Origin: CAYNRE01 sp964399535
GTDB lineage: Bacteria > Planctomycetota > Planctomycetia > Pirellulales > CAYNRE01
Assembly (NCBI GenBank): GCA_964399535.1
Contig: CAYNRE010000070.1
Span: 496,001 to 560,000 of the forward strand
DNA length: 64,000 bases
Direction of reading: 5' to 3'
Shown here: one piece after another, positions 8,026-16,406 of the stretch
Numbering within the stretch: the first letter of the stretch is position 1
How the letters are laid out: each line of letters begins with the position of its first letter
Position numbers and translations under genes: made by a program
The notes under the pieces: generated by a model
Told to the model about the DNA's origin: nothing
The model's database searches: none
What the model saw: only the letters and a program-made list of their open reading frames with translations

Positions 8026-8200
8026 TCAGGCCGTATTGGGGTGGGCCAGGAACCAGATGTCGGGGAGCAACCCAGCCAGCCCGTCGGGCGGAGTAGCGGG
8101 GAGCAACCGAAAAACGTCGGCCAGGTAGCGGAACGGGTCAATTCCGTGCCTCTTGCAGTTGGCCGTCATGCTGAACAGCACGGCCGCGGTGCGGCCGCTT
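8026..8200 (-). mobile_element. IS66-family transposase C-terminal remnant
   Basis: The reverse strand reads SGRTAAVLFSMTANCKRHGI, then DPFRYLADVFRLLP and LAGLLPDIW before a stop at 8026. This is the well-conserved end of IS66 TnpC transposases (GGRTAAVLYS, C-x-RHG-x-DPF-x-YL-x-DVL-x-x-LP, LLP-x-W). About 55 codons remain; the catalytic DDE core is absent. The remnant starts exactly where the dockerin/PEP-CTERM gene stops, so an insertion or its excision likely defined that boundary. Confidence 0.75.
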
Positions 8201-9350
8201 ATCGGCCTCCGCGCCGCGACGAGGCGGCCATCCACAGCGCCGCCAGCCCGCTACCCAACAGCGCCAAGCTACCCGGCTCGGGCACCGGCGAGGCGGCCCC
8301 CGGACAGGTCTTGCCGAAGTTGGCGGCCCAGAGGGCGTAGTCGCCGGCCCCCACGGAGCCGCTGCCGTCGAAATCGGCCGATAGGCCCTCGCCCGTCTGA
8401 CCAAACTGCGCCGCCCACAGGGCGTAGTCGGCCGCCCCCACGCTGCAATCGCCGTTGGCGTCGCCCACCAGCATCATCGGTGCCAAGGCGTCGGGCAGCA
8501 CGGTGCTGAGCGTGTAGCTGAAGTCGCCCAGCGTCGCGGTGACATCGAACCCAAGTTCGCCCGAGACCGCCACCGGCAGCAGCCCGCCTAGGTTCACGTT
8601 GAACGGAATGGTCGTCGCAATGTCGAATGAGAGCTGGTCGACCGCCGCCGCAATCACGGCCAGCGCGTCGCGAGACCCCGGCGCGCCCGGCTCTAGGTCG
8701 GTGAGCGTGAAATCGCCCGGCAGCGAAAACGGCTGATTGAATCCATACAGCGTGGGATTCAGCGGTACGGGCAACTCGAAGGGGCCGGGAAACTCGATGC
8801 TGACGCCGAACTCGAACAACAGGTAGCCCCAAATGTTCCCGGTAAGCGTGCCGTTTTCCGCCAGCCCCTCGTCTTGCTCGAAATAAAGCGACAAGAGCGA
8901 GCCCGACATGCGTGAAATAATCCGCACCTCGATCGGCGTGGGGTCGGCCGTGGTAAAGGCGGTGCCCTCGACCGCCAAGGGGTTAAAGTCGAACGTAATC
9001 GCCTGGTTGGTGAGAATATCGATCTGAAGACCTTCGACGGTGCGACTGCCCAGAGTGGCGTCGTCGTAGCCGAGCGCGGCCACGGCCAGCGGCTGACGAT
9101 CGATCATGCCGGGCGCCGCCAGGCTCAGGGGCACCGTTTGCGTGGGGACCTGAATGTGAAATTGATCGGGCCCCGCCCCGCCGATGGTCCCCCCGCCTCC
9201 GCCGGTGAAGGAACCGGCCAGGTCGAGCGAAGTGTTGGCGCTTTGCGCCTCGCCGTCGAAGAGAACCAAGGTTTGGACCGGAGCGGCCAGTCCTTCCCGG
9301 GCAAATCCGAGCAGCGCCAGCGCGCTTGCCCAATACCAAGAGCGATTCAT
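8199..9350 (-). CDS. Dockerin-like and PEP-CTERM secreted protein
   Basis: This encodes 383 residues from the ATG at 9350 (MNRSWYWASALALLGF, a signal peptide; a G-rich ribosome binding site precedes). The large middle region (about 25-300) is beta-rich and unrecognised. Residues about 300-350 hold two dockerin type I-like calcium-binding repeats: GDANGDCSVGAADYALWAAQ and DFDGSGSVGAGDYALWAANF, each with the D-x-N/D-x-D/S loop. A PEP-CTERM signal ends the protein (PVPEPGSLALLGSG, then a helix and an Arg-rich tail). Dockerins normally dock to cohesins; in planctomycetes these pairs are common just before PEP-CTERM tails and may bind calcium or other surface proteins. Its 3' end was duplicated to 5171-5309. 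Confidence 0.85.
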   Translation of the reverse strand: MNRSWYWASALALLGFAREGLAAPVQTLVLFDGEAQSANTSLDLAGSFTGGGGGTIGGAGPDQFHIQVPTQTVPLSLAAPGMIDRQPLAVAALGYDDATLGSRTVEGLQIDILTNQAITFDFNPLAVEGTAFTTADPTPIEVRIISRMSGSLLSLYFEQDEGLAENGTLTGNIWGYLLFEFGVSIEFPGPFELPVPLNPTLYGFNQPFSLPGDFTLTDLEPGAPGSRDALAVIAAAVDQLSFDIATTIPFNVNLGGLLPVAVSGELGFDVTATLGDFSYTLSTVLPDALAPMMLVGDANGDCSVGAADYALWAAQFGQTGEGLSADFDGSGSVGAGDYALWAANFGKTCPGAASPVPEPGSLALLGSGLAALWMAASSRRGGR

Positions 9351-9680
9351 GTCCGCCCCCTCGGCCTGGTCTTCCAGGCAATTCGGTTTCGCGTCGGCCG
9401 ATGCCCGCGGGCACCCCGGCCCGCGATGCATCGCGAAAGGCGCCGCCGTTGGCGCGCGCCACACCCGCGGAGCGATTATCGACCGCCCGGCCGCGAGGAG
9501 CAACTTCGAGCACCCTGATACCCCTGCCGGGGAAGGGGCATCGCCGCTCGCCGGGACAAGTGTGCAGTCGCTGGAAGAAGAAAGTAATATCGAGGGCACG
9601 GCAGGAGCGGGCCATTCGCAAACACGGCATCCGGCGCGTGTCGCGGGTTAAATTCCCGCTTCTTTCGCGGAGCAACTGCG

Positions 9681-10952
9681 ATGGATGTGGCGTTTCTCAA
9701 GCGGCATCGTGAACTGACGCGGCGCCATTTTCTGAAATGGGGAGCCGCCGGCCTGGCGGTACCCAGTTTGCTGCACTGGACCGAACCTTTACGAGCGGGC
9801 ACCGGCGCATCGCTCTTGCCCGATGCCGAGGAAAAGGCCACCCGGTTCAGCAGTTACTTCACGCCCGACGAGCGGTTTGCCGATGTTTCGCGCGGCGATC
9901 CGCTACCGCACACCTTGACTGAGGAAAAGAAGACCGCGGTCGGCCTGACTCGCGAAAGCTGGCGGCTGGAAGTGATCTCCGACCCCGAGCACCCGGTGCG
10001 GCTGCGCTATCCGCGGACCAAGCTGGAGGGCACGGCCCTGGATTTCCAGGCCCTCCTGGCGCTGGGCGAGAAACACGCGGTGCGCTTTCCCAAGATAATG
10101 ACCTGTCTGAACCTGGGTTGCCCGCTGGGGATGGGGCTCTGGGAAGGCGTTCCGCTCAGGGAAGTGGTGTGGCTGACCGAGCCGCGTGAGGATACGCGGC
10201 GCATATTCTTCCACGGCTACCACAACGATGATCCTGCGCAAATGTTTCGCAGTTCGTTACCCATCGGGCGCGTGCTCGAAGATTACTTCGACCTGCCGCC
10301 GGTCATTCTCTGCTACAAGCTCAACGGCCAGTGGCTCAGCAGCGAGCGCGGCGGACCGGTACGGATCGTGGTGCCCGAAGCCTATGGCTTCAAGAACGTG
10401 AAGTGGTTGTCGCACGTGGTGCTGACCAACCTGTTTCATGCCAACGACACCTATGCCGAGGAAGGCAACGACATCGACAGCCCGATGAAGACCTTCGCCA
10501 CCACGTTGAGCGCGCCGCGCCAGGTAAAGGCCGGCGAACCGATCCCGCTGACCGGGTTCGCCCAGGTGGGCGTCGGCGGGCTCAGCAAGATTCAAGTCTC
10601 GGCCGAGCCGCGCGACACGCAGCGCAAAGACGATCCCTATTTCGACACGGCCCCCTGGCTCGACATGGAAATCCTCGAGGCGCCGCCGTCCTGGGGCGGA
10701 GGTTTACCCGAAGACCAAATTCCGCCCGGCACCCACGGATTCGACCCGGCAACGGGGCGCCCCCTGGCCTGGCCCATGCGCTTTAGCGCAGCCCACTGGG
10801 CCGGAGTGCATCCGGGCTTGCCCGCCGGCAGCTACCAGTTCCGCTGCCGGGCGATCGACGGCGGTGGCGTGGCCCAGCCCCGGCCGCGGCCGTTTCGCAA
10901 AAGCGGCCATAACCAGATCGAACAGTTTCTACTGGAAGTGACGGAGAGTTAG
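9681..10952 (+). CDS. Tat-exported sulfite-oxidase-family molybdoenzyme
   Basis: This encodes 423 residues. A twin-arginine signal (TRRHFLKWGAAGLAVPSLL) occupies about residues 13-35, so a folded cofactor-bearing protein is exported. Residues about 85-270 match the oxidoreductase molybdopterin domain: TCLNLGCPLGMGLWEGVPLR corresponds to the segment with the cofactor-ligating cysteine and the W-x-G-x-L-x-x-L motif, followed by GYHNDDPAQMFRSSLPIGR and CYKLNGQWLSSERGGPVRIV, where the family has its LNG-x-x-L-x-x-x-HG-x-P-x-R block. Residues about 280-420 form the Mo-co dimerisation-like domain. Family members oxidise sulfite or reduce protein methionine sulfoxide; two Cys in the active segment and the replaced HG make the substrate uncertain. 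It is convergent with the arylsulfatase gene. Confidence 0.8.
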   Translation: MDVAFLKRHRELTRRHFLKWGAAGLAVPSLLHWTEPLRAGTGASLLPDAEEKATRFSSYFTPDERFADVSRGDPLPHTLTEEKKTAVGLTRESWRLEVISDPEHPVRLRYPRTKLEGTALDFQALLALGEKHAVRFPKIMTCLNLGCPLGMGLWEGVPLREVVWLTEPREDTRRIFFHGYHNDDPAQMFRSSLPIGRVLEDYFDLPPVILCYKLNGQWLSSERGGPVRIVVPEAYGFKNVKWLSHVVLTNLFHANDTYAEEGNDIDSPMKTFATTLSAPRQVKAGEPIPLTGFAQVGVGGLSKIQVSAEPRDTQRKDDPYFDTAPWLDMEILEAPPSWGGGLPEDQIPPGTHGFDPATGRPLAWPMRFSAAHWAGVHPGLPAGSYQFRCRAIDGGGVAQPRPRPFRKSGHNQIEQFLLEVTES

Positions 10953-11005
10953 CGGGCCCTCGGCCGCCCCCGCCTGGTCTCGGACTTGTCGAAGGCCTCG
11001 ACTCG

Positions 11006-11038
11006 CACCGCGCCCGGGACGCTGGCCCGGGCGCGGTG
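11006..11038. terminator. Strong hairpin between convergent genes
   Basis: CACCGCGCCCGGG at 11006-11018 pairs with CCCGGGCGCGGTG at 11026-11038, a perfect 13-bp stem with a 7-nt loop, centred between the ends of the molybdoenzyme gene and the convergent sulfatase gene. It would work as a bidirectional terminator; there is no T-run. Confidence 0.7.
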
Positions 11039-11067
11039 GATCGATACGTTACGAAGTCGGACCGCGG

Positions 11068-12828
11068 TCAATCCGACCCGCCCGAGGTACTGAGCTTCTC
11101 CATCACCTGGTCGAGGTTGAAGGATCCGGCTTTCTGACGGGGCGGGAACTCCTTAAAGGTGCCGAGGAACTGCGCCACGTAAGCCTGCGCCGGCACCAAG
11201 AAATAGGCTCGGTCGATCATCCAATCGTAGTAGGAGTTCGAGGTAAAGTAAGCACGTTCGTAGGGGTCTCTTCGCAGATTGAAGATCAACGGTACCCGCA
11301 AAGGCTTCCACGGCTCGATCCAGGCCCGCAAAGTCTCCTTTCGGGGCTGTTCCAGAAACATCAGTTTCCAATCGCCGTAGCGCAGCGCGGTCAAGTCCCC
11401 TTCATCGGAGAAGTAGAAGACTTCCTTGCGATCACTCTTGTCGCTCTTTCCCGTGAGCAGCGGGAGAATATTGTAGCCGTCGAGATGCACCTTGTACTGA
11501 CGGCCAATGGCTTGGGCGCCGCCTTTCTTCAGTTGGTCCTTCACGTCTGGCGCGCCCGCGGCGGCCAGAAACGTCGGAAACCAATCCATATGGTGAACGA
11601 TCTCGTTCGTGACTGAGCCAGGCTGGATGTTGCCCGGCCAACGGATCATGGCGGGCACGCGCCAGCCTCCCTCCCAGTTGGTGTTCTTCTCACCTTGAAA
11701 GGGCGACCAGGCCGCATCGGGCCAGGTGTTCATGTGGGGGCCGTTGTCGGTCGAATAGAACACGATGGTATCGTCGGCGATTCCCAAATCGTCCAGCTTC
11801 TTCAGCAGCTTCCCCACGTGCATATCGTGCTCGACCATGCCGTCGGCGTACTCATCCTGCCCGGATACCCCACGGAGCTCCTGCTTCACATAGGTTCGAA
11901 AATGCATCCGGGTCCCGTTCCACCAACAGAAGAACGGTTTGTCCGCCTTGGCCTGGCGATCGATAAAGTCAACCGCCGCTTCCACCGTCTCGTCGTCGAT
12001 GGTTTCCATGCGCTTGCGAGTCAGCGGCCCGGTGTCCTCGATCTTTCCCCCCGCCGTCGACCGGATCACGCCTCGAGGGCCAAACTTCTGGCGAAACGCA
12101 GGATCCTTCGGATAATCCTCGTTCTCCGGCTCCTCCTCGGCGTTCAAGTGATAGAGGTTGCCCAGGAACTCGTCGAACCCATGGTTCGTCGGAAGATGCT
12201 CATCCCGATCTCCCAGGTGGTTCTTGCCGAATTGGCCAGTCGCGTAGCCGTGTGCCTTGAGCATGCCGGCGATCGTCGGGTCTTCCGGTTTGATTCCCAG
12301 CGCCGCACCCGGCAATCCAACTTTCGAAAGGCCCGATCGAAAGACACTTTGACCCAGGATAAATGCCGACCGTCCCGCGGTGCAGGATTGCTCGCCGTAG
12401 TAGTCGGTGAACATCATTCCCTCGCGGGCGATGCGATCGATATTCGGCGTGCGGTAGCCCACCAGGCCGAACGTGTAGGCGCTGATATTCGACTGCCCGA
12501 TGTCGTCTCCCCAAATCACGAGGATGTTGGGCTTCTTGCCAGACGCCGCGGCCCTGGCCTTGACTTCCTGGTTGCGTTGCGCGAGCGCGTCGTTCACGTC
12601 GGCTTGGGCTAACAAAAGCTCCCGATTCGTTTCGCTCGAACAGCACGCCCCCCGAGGCTCGCTATCGGCAGCGGCGGCTAGCGAAACCTCGGCGGCCCGC
12701 TCGTCTCCGACACGTACTTTGGCGTGCGCCCGCTTGGAATGGTTCAACTCGCCACTTGCGGCCAGCAGGCCCAGGCCAGCGCCCAGAGCCAACAACCACA
12801 GGGCCTTCACTCGAATACCATGGAACAT
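11068..12828 (-). CDS. Arylsulfatase (type I, formylglycine-dependent)
   Basis: This encodes 586 residues. A hydrophobic N-terminal segment (residues about 8-25) serves as signal or anchor. After a roughly 70-residue charged linker the sulfatase domain begins with NILVIWGDDIGQSN (metal-binding Asp pair, residues 108-109) and continues with RTPNIDRIAREGMMFTDYY. The catalytic signature CTAGR at residue 149 gives the Cys that would be converted to formylglycine by a sulfatase-modifying enzyme encoded elsewhere. Further metal/substrate motifs are GKNHLGD (Lys/His) and YSTDNGPH. Planctomycetes carry many such enzymes for marine sulfated polysaccharides; this sub-type (long, GDDIGQSN) is widespread in the group. 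Hydrolysis of sulfate esters outside the cytoplasm is the expected role; the natural substrate cannot be read from sequence. Confidence 0.92.
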   Translation of the reverse strand: MFHGIRVKALWLLALGAGLGLLAASGELNHSKRAHAKVRVGDERAAEVSLAAAADSEPRGACCSSETNRELLLAQADVNDALAQRNQEVKARAAASGKKPNILVIWGDDIGQSNISAYTFGLVGYRTPNIDRIAREGMMFTDYYGEQSCTAGRSAFILGQSVFRSGLSKVGLPGAALGIKPEDPTIAGMLKAHGYATGQFGKNHLGDRDEHLPTNHGFDEFLGNLYHLNAEEEPENEDYPKDPAFRQKFGPRGVIRSTAGGKIEDTGPLTRKRMETIDDETVEAAVDFIDRQAKADKPFFCWWNGTRMHFRTYVKQELRGVSGQDEYADGMVEHDMHVGKLLKKLDDLGIADDTIVFYSTDNGPHMNTWPDAAWSPFQGEKNTNWEGGWRVPAMIRWPGNIQPGSVTNEIVHHMDWFPTFLAAAGAPDVKDQLKKGGAQAIGRQYKVHLDGYNILPLLTGKSDKSDRKEVFYFSDEGDLTALRYGDWKLMFLEQPRKETLRAWIEPWKPLRVPLIFNLRRDPYERAYFTSNSYYDWMIDRAYFLVPAQAYVAQFLGTFKEFPPRQKAGSFNLDQVMEKLSTSGGSD

Positions 12829-13516
12829 GTTGTCACCCTAAGAATGCGACATGAGAGCTTTCGATCCACACTCACTACTTCGGACTCGCGCACCTGGTCA
12901 TCGCCATAATCGCTCGATCGCGAATTCCGGCCCGATGCGCCCTACTGCGAACGGACGGCGATCGTCATTCGACCGACACTCCATCCGACGTTTCCCCAAT
13001 CGATCTGCCAACCGAGTGAGCGAATGTGCGGCTAGCAAACCGCTCGTCGAGAACTCGATTGCGATGCCTTTCGGTTGACCATCGACTTGCAGGCCATGCG
13101 ACATGCGTCTGGGTGTGCGCCCTCCACGAACGTTCGTCAAGGCATCGCACGCGACCGGCTCACTAACCCGACCCGCGCCTGCCCCGGGCTCCTGCAAAAA
13201 ACTCCCGGAGCGGCTCACTCGAGACGCCATCGAAATGCAACAGGCGAGTCACCCCCTGGAAGTACTTCTCGTTCGTCGATGAACCGAAGCGGTAGCTCGC
13301 GGGTCGGCTTTCTATGCCGACGAACAGGGGCTGTCAAGCTATCGGGGAGCTGGGCGGCATCTGCGCGCTGGCCGCCAGTCTACGATTCGCGGCCCGGCAA
13401 ACACGGGCAACGCCGATTGTTAAATCTGTGCGATCCTGGCCGCGACCGGCTGGCACTGGCCATTGGCCCCCAATCGTAGACAATTGCCACCTTTGGGGTG
13501 TCACTGGTTAAGGCGC

Positions 13517-13563
13517 CACTGGCCCTGCCAGTGTTCGGTGCCTGGGGCACTGGCCTAGCCAGT
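13517..13563. repeat. Pair of CACTGGC / GCCAGTG palindromes
   Basis: CACTGGCCCTGCCAGTG (13517-13533) and ACTGGCCTAGCCAGT (13549-13563) are two small hairpins sharing the ACTGGC...GCCAGT arms; a third half-site (GGCACTGGCCATTGGCC) lies at about 13453. They resemble REP-type intergenic palindromes and lie in gene-free DNA. Confidence 0.55.
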
Positions 13564-13981
13564 CGCACACGCTCGTCATTGATCGCCGCCGACCGTGACG
13601 ATATCGAACGCCGAGGCGCCCGCAAGCAATGCACCAGCCTTCGGTCAGTGCGGGGCGACGGTGCCACCCGGCCGCGTGACTACGTTTTTTCCCGGTTTTC
13701 CGGCGGCGGTTCCTAACTCGGGCTAGCCAGAGAAGCAGAAACGGGGACCAACCTACGTGCCTTCCAGTCCCGTAGGGACGCCGCGCGGTAGCGACCATGG
13801 CGGGAGAAACAGGTTGGGCGTGGAACACACGCAGTCCACTTGGTTGGTTGACCCGTTCGGCGCGCACAAAGAGCGCGCCCTGCCTGCTCGCTCCCTTCCT
13901 GGCTGCTGAAGGGAAACGGGTTTCCCCGCGCACCGGGCAGGGGCAGCCCTCTTGACAACGCCGACCCAGATGCCCATGTTT

Positions 13982-13995
13982 ATTGCATATGCAAT
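13982..13995. promoter_or_regulatory. Perfect 14-bp palindrome upstream of a PEP-CTERM gene
   Basis: ATTGCATATGCAAT is a perfect inverted repeat inside a locally A+T-rich patch, 145 bp before the ATG at 14141. A TTGACA at 13952-13957 has a weak CATGTT -10 candidate at 13975-13980, which would place the palindrome over the start of transcription. This is a plausible operator for a dimeric regulator. Confidence 0.35.
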
Positions 13996-14140
13996 TTGCT
14001 TGCATTTGTGTACGAGCCACATGAGCAATCGGACGCCGACTCGAAGTTGCGCGGTCGGTTGCGGTGCTGGCGACAAACCGTCCCGTGCGGGGCGTTCGGT
14101 TTGGCAGTTCGTTTTTCGTCTTCTAGAAGGAGTTACCCTC

Positions 14141-14956
14141 ATGCGTTTGTTGCGCGCTACCCTGGCGATCGGTCTCCTGGCCTTGGCCGCCGGGGCTAGC
14201 TTCCCCTCCGCGGCTCAGGCGGAAACCGACGACCGGTTGTTCATCGGCGTCGACGGGCGAACCTTGCCCTTCACCGGCTATCCCGACAACCCCAACTACG
14301 GCCGCTTGACCCTGCTTTACGCCCACGGCGACCACTACCACGGGCTGGGGGCCTACCGCTACGTCGGCCCGACGGGAGCTCCCGTGCTGGAAGACACCAA
14401 CGCGAACAACCGGCTACCCGAGATTTCCTCGGCGATCGCTCCGCTCCCGCTTTCCCTAGGCAGCGGGGCCTATGCCGGCAAACTGCACAGCAAGGCTTCG
14501 TCGTACCCTTACTCGGATCTCGAATTGCGCAACGTCGGCGAGTTGGAAGCCGTCGACCCTGTCATCTTCAACAGCAGTGCCGGCCGCTGGTCCGTCCCCC
14601 TCGACGGGGCCGACATCCATCTCAAATTGCTCAGCGTTAGCAGTCCCTGGCTACGCGTAGGTTCGCTCACCGACCCCCTGGCTCTGCCGGTCGGCAGCGA
14701 TGTGCACCTGGGAGAGGGGGACGACTTCTTTTCCTTCACCCCCGTTCTCTGGACCGACGCCGGCGCCCCGGTAGGCAACTACTGGGCCGAGTTTCAGCTG
14801 GTCGACGAAGCAGGTGTTTTCGGCAACTCCGGTCGGTTCTTCGTGGATGTCCGAGTTCCCGAACCCACTTCCTGGGCGCTGGCCGCGGCAGGGTCCGCGG
14901 CGGTCGGATTGGCGCTCGGCAAGCGCCGCTGGTCGGCGGCGCGCAACGCGCGGTAG
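14141..14956 (+). CDS. PEP-CTERM sorting domain protein
   Basis: This encodes 271 residues. AAGGAG lies 6 nt before the ATG at 14141, which settles the start. A signal peptide (MRLLRATLAIGLLALAAGAS, cleaved near AQA-E) and a C-terminal sorting signal (VRVPEPTSWALAAAGSAAVG, then the basic tail KRRWSAARNAR) flank about 220 residues of Tyr/Gly/Pro-rich sequence containing HGDHYHGLGAYRYVGPTG, a pattern seen in other planctomycete 'all3515-type' surface proteins. No catalytic motif is visible. The gene stands alone, with its own promoter-like upstream region and a terminator hairpin directly after it. It is predicted to be secreted and exosortase-anchored; its function is unknown. Confidence 0.88.
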   Translation: MRLLRATLAIGLLALAAGASFPSAAQAETDDRLFIGVDGRTLPFTGYPDNPNYGRLTLLYAHGDHYHGLGAYRYVGPTGAPVLEDTNANNRLPEISSAIAPLPLSLGSGAYAGKLHSKASSYPYSDLELRNVGELEAVDPVIFNSSAGRWSVPLDGADIHLKLLSVSSPWLRVGSLTDPLALPVGSDVHLGEGDDFFSFTPVLWTDAGAPVGNYWAEFQLVDEAGVFGNSGRFFVDVRVPEPTSWALAAAGSAAVGLALGKRRWSAARNAR

Positions 14957-14970
14957 CAACGCCTCGCACG

Positions 14971-15012
14971 CCACGCCGGGTGCCCGCCCAATGAGTGCGG
15001 GCACCCGCGTGG
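14971..15012 (+). terminator. Terminator-like hairpin
   Basis: CCACGCCGGGTGCCCGC at 14971-14987 pairs with GCGGGCACCCGCGTGG at 14997-15012 with one bulged base, 14 nt after the PEP-CTERM stop codon. The stem is long but has no T-tract. Confidence 0.6.
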
Positions 15013-15062
15013 GCGATGGCCGGTTATACCGCACCCTCTTCGGCTAGTCGGTACCGATCCGC

Positions 15063-15120
15063 GGGTGGCACCGACAACTGGTTGTCGGTTGGTTGTCGGT
15101 GTTGCGAAGCAACAAGTGGC
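15063..15120. repeat. REP-like palindromic element
   Basis: GGGTGGCACCGACAACTGG is followed by two GGTTGTCGGT units and by GTTGCGAAGCAAC, giving two nested hairpins. The layout (GTGGCxCCGAC arm, GTCGGxG arm, then a small GAA-loop hairpin) parallels the repeats at 35219 and 36408. It lies in a 300-bp gap that holds no gene. Confidence 0.45.
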
Positions 15121-15259
15121 ATCACTCGACATGCTGATGGCGGCTGGACGGAGCAGTACGCTCATCGGCCCCTCTTGTGCCCGCGGCACCCTGACAGCGG
15201 GCGGTCAGGGCCACCCGCGCTAATAGCCGCCCGATTCGAAAGACATCAGATTCAAACCC

Positions 15260-16249
15260 TCAGGTCCGGCGGGGTTTCTTGCGCCATGCATACAACGCCG
15301 CCAGCGTGAACCCAAAGCCGGCGATGCCCAAGGTGGCCGGTTCCGGCACGCTTGCAACTTGATACGTAATCAAGACCGGGAAGTGGTCCGACGGATACCT
15401 CCCGTCGTACGAGGTGCGAATGATGGATGCAGATTCTGAGATAAACTCGTCGGATCCCAAAATGAAATCGATGCGCGATCCGTAGATACCGCCGTTGAAG
15501 CTGTGAAATGTGGCTTCCTCAGCCTGGCGAATCGGGTGCACCTGCCGATAGGAGTCTTGCAAGGCAACAGCTGCAGGGTCCGTCGGTGCCGTTAGCGTCA
15601 ATAAGGCGAACGAGTTTTCGCGGTCATTAAAGTCGCCCATCACGAGTATAGGCAACCCGTTGCTTAACTCCTGTATCTTGCTCTGAAGCAGTTCGCCGCC
15701 GAGATTGCGCGCCGCGGCGCTTACATTGTCCAAATGCGTATTAATTACGAAGTACTGCTGTCCGGTAACTGAGTCGTCGAGGATTAGCCAAACCGCGACG
15801 CGCGGATTGCCGGCGCCGGGATATGTCGAACCTGGCACATCCGGAGTTTGACTGATCCAAAAGGCGCCTTCGTCGATCCGCGTGAAGCGATCACGACGAT
15901 AGAAGATCGGCGTGTATTCGCCGTTGCCGCGATCCACCGAGTAATTGTCGTAGTCGAGTAGTCCCTCGCCCGCGATATTGCCGCCGCTGAGATCCTCGAT
16001 TTGATGCAAACGTGCCTCCTGGATGCCCAATAAGTCAGGGCTGGAGGTTTTGATAACACTCATTGCTTTCAGACGACGAGCTGCGGTTGGTGTCGCGGGG
16101 TCGTACCAACTATTGACGCCCGCACTGCTGTCGCCCCGGTCAAATCGCACGTTGAATGTCATCACCGACAGCGATCCCGCGGGGCACATTGCGGGTAGCG
16201 CGAGCACGGCACAAAGCGCCCGGGCGACGGCGAGTCGAAAACCGATCAT
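15260..16249 (-). CDS. Secreted endonuclease/exonuclease/phosphatase-fold protein with PEP-CTERM tail
   Basis: This encodes 329 residues; GGAGG lies 5 nt before the ATG at 16249. After a signal peptide (residues 1-25) the full set of EEP-superfamily motifs appears in order: MTFNVRFD (Asn), DLLGIQEARL (metal-binding Glu), VINTHLDNVS, VMGDFNDREN (catalytic Asp/Asn) and the final SDHFPVLI (Asp-His). The fold is shared by DNase I, exonuclease III, inositol phosphatases and sphingomyelinases. The C-terminus VASVPEPATLGIAGFGF with tail WRKKPRRT is a PEP-CTERM signal, so the enzyme is exported and surface-anchored. It could degrade extracellular DNA or release phosphate. Single gene, with IS remnant sequence upstream. 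The catalytic set is complete, so activity is expected; the substrate is unknown. Confidence 0.9.
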   Translation of the reverse strand: MIGFRLAVARALCAVLALPAMCPAGSLSVMTFNVRFDRGDSSAGVNSWYDPATPTAARRLKAMSVIKTSSPDLLGIQEARLHQIEDLSGGNIAGEGLLDYDNYSVDRGNGEYTPIFYRRDRFTRIDEGAFWISQTPDVPGSTYPGAGNPRVAVWLILDDSVTGQQYFVINTHLDNVSAAARNLGGELLQSKIQELSNGLPILVMGDFNDRENSFALLTLTAPTDPAAVALQDSYRQVHPIRQAEEATFHSFNGGIYGSRIDFILGSDEFISESASIIRTSYDGRYPSDHFPVLITYQVASVPEPATLGIAGFGFTLAALYAWRKKPRRT

Positions 16250-16406
16250 GTGGCCTCCAAGTGAACTGGTGAACTCGCATTTCGGGACCGGTCGAGGCGA
16301 GATGGGCCTCTAAGGAATGCATCGCAATCCTCGCCCAAAGCGCGCAAAGAGGGCTGATTTCCGCAGAAAAGAAGGCGGCAGAATAGGAGGTGACCCCCTC
16401 CCGATT

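Larger units (their letters stand above)
12829..14140. other. 1.3 kb stretch without a convincing gene
   Basis: No frame in this interval has a believable start, codon pattern and motif. It holds small palindromic repeats at 13517-13563 and, at its right end, a TTGACA box (13952-13957) and a perfect 14-bp palindrome (13982-13995) in front of the PEP-CTERM gene at 14141. A dyad around CGTGCCTTCCAGTCCCGTAG (about 13755-13774) is also visible. It may be the grave of a decayed gene. Confidence 0.5.
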
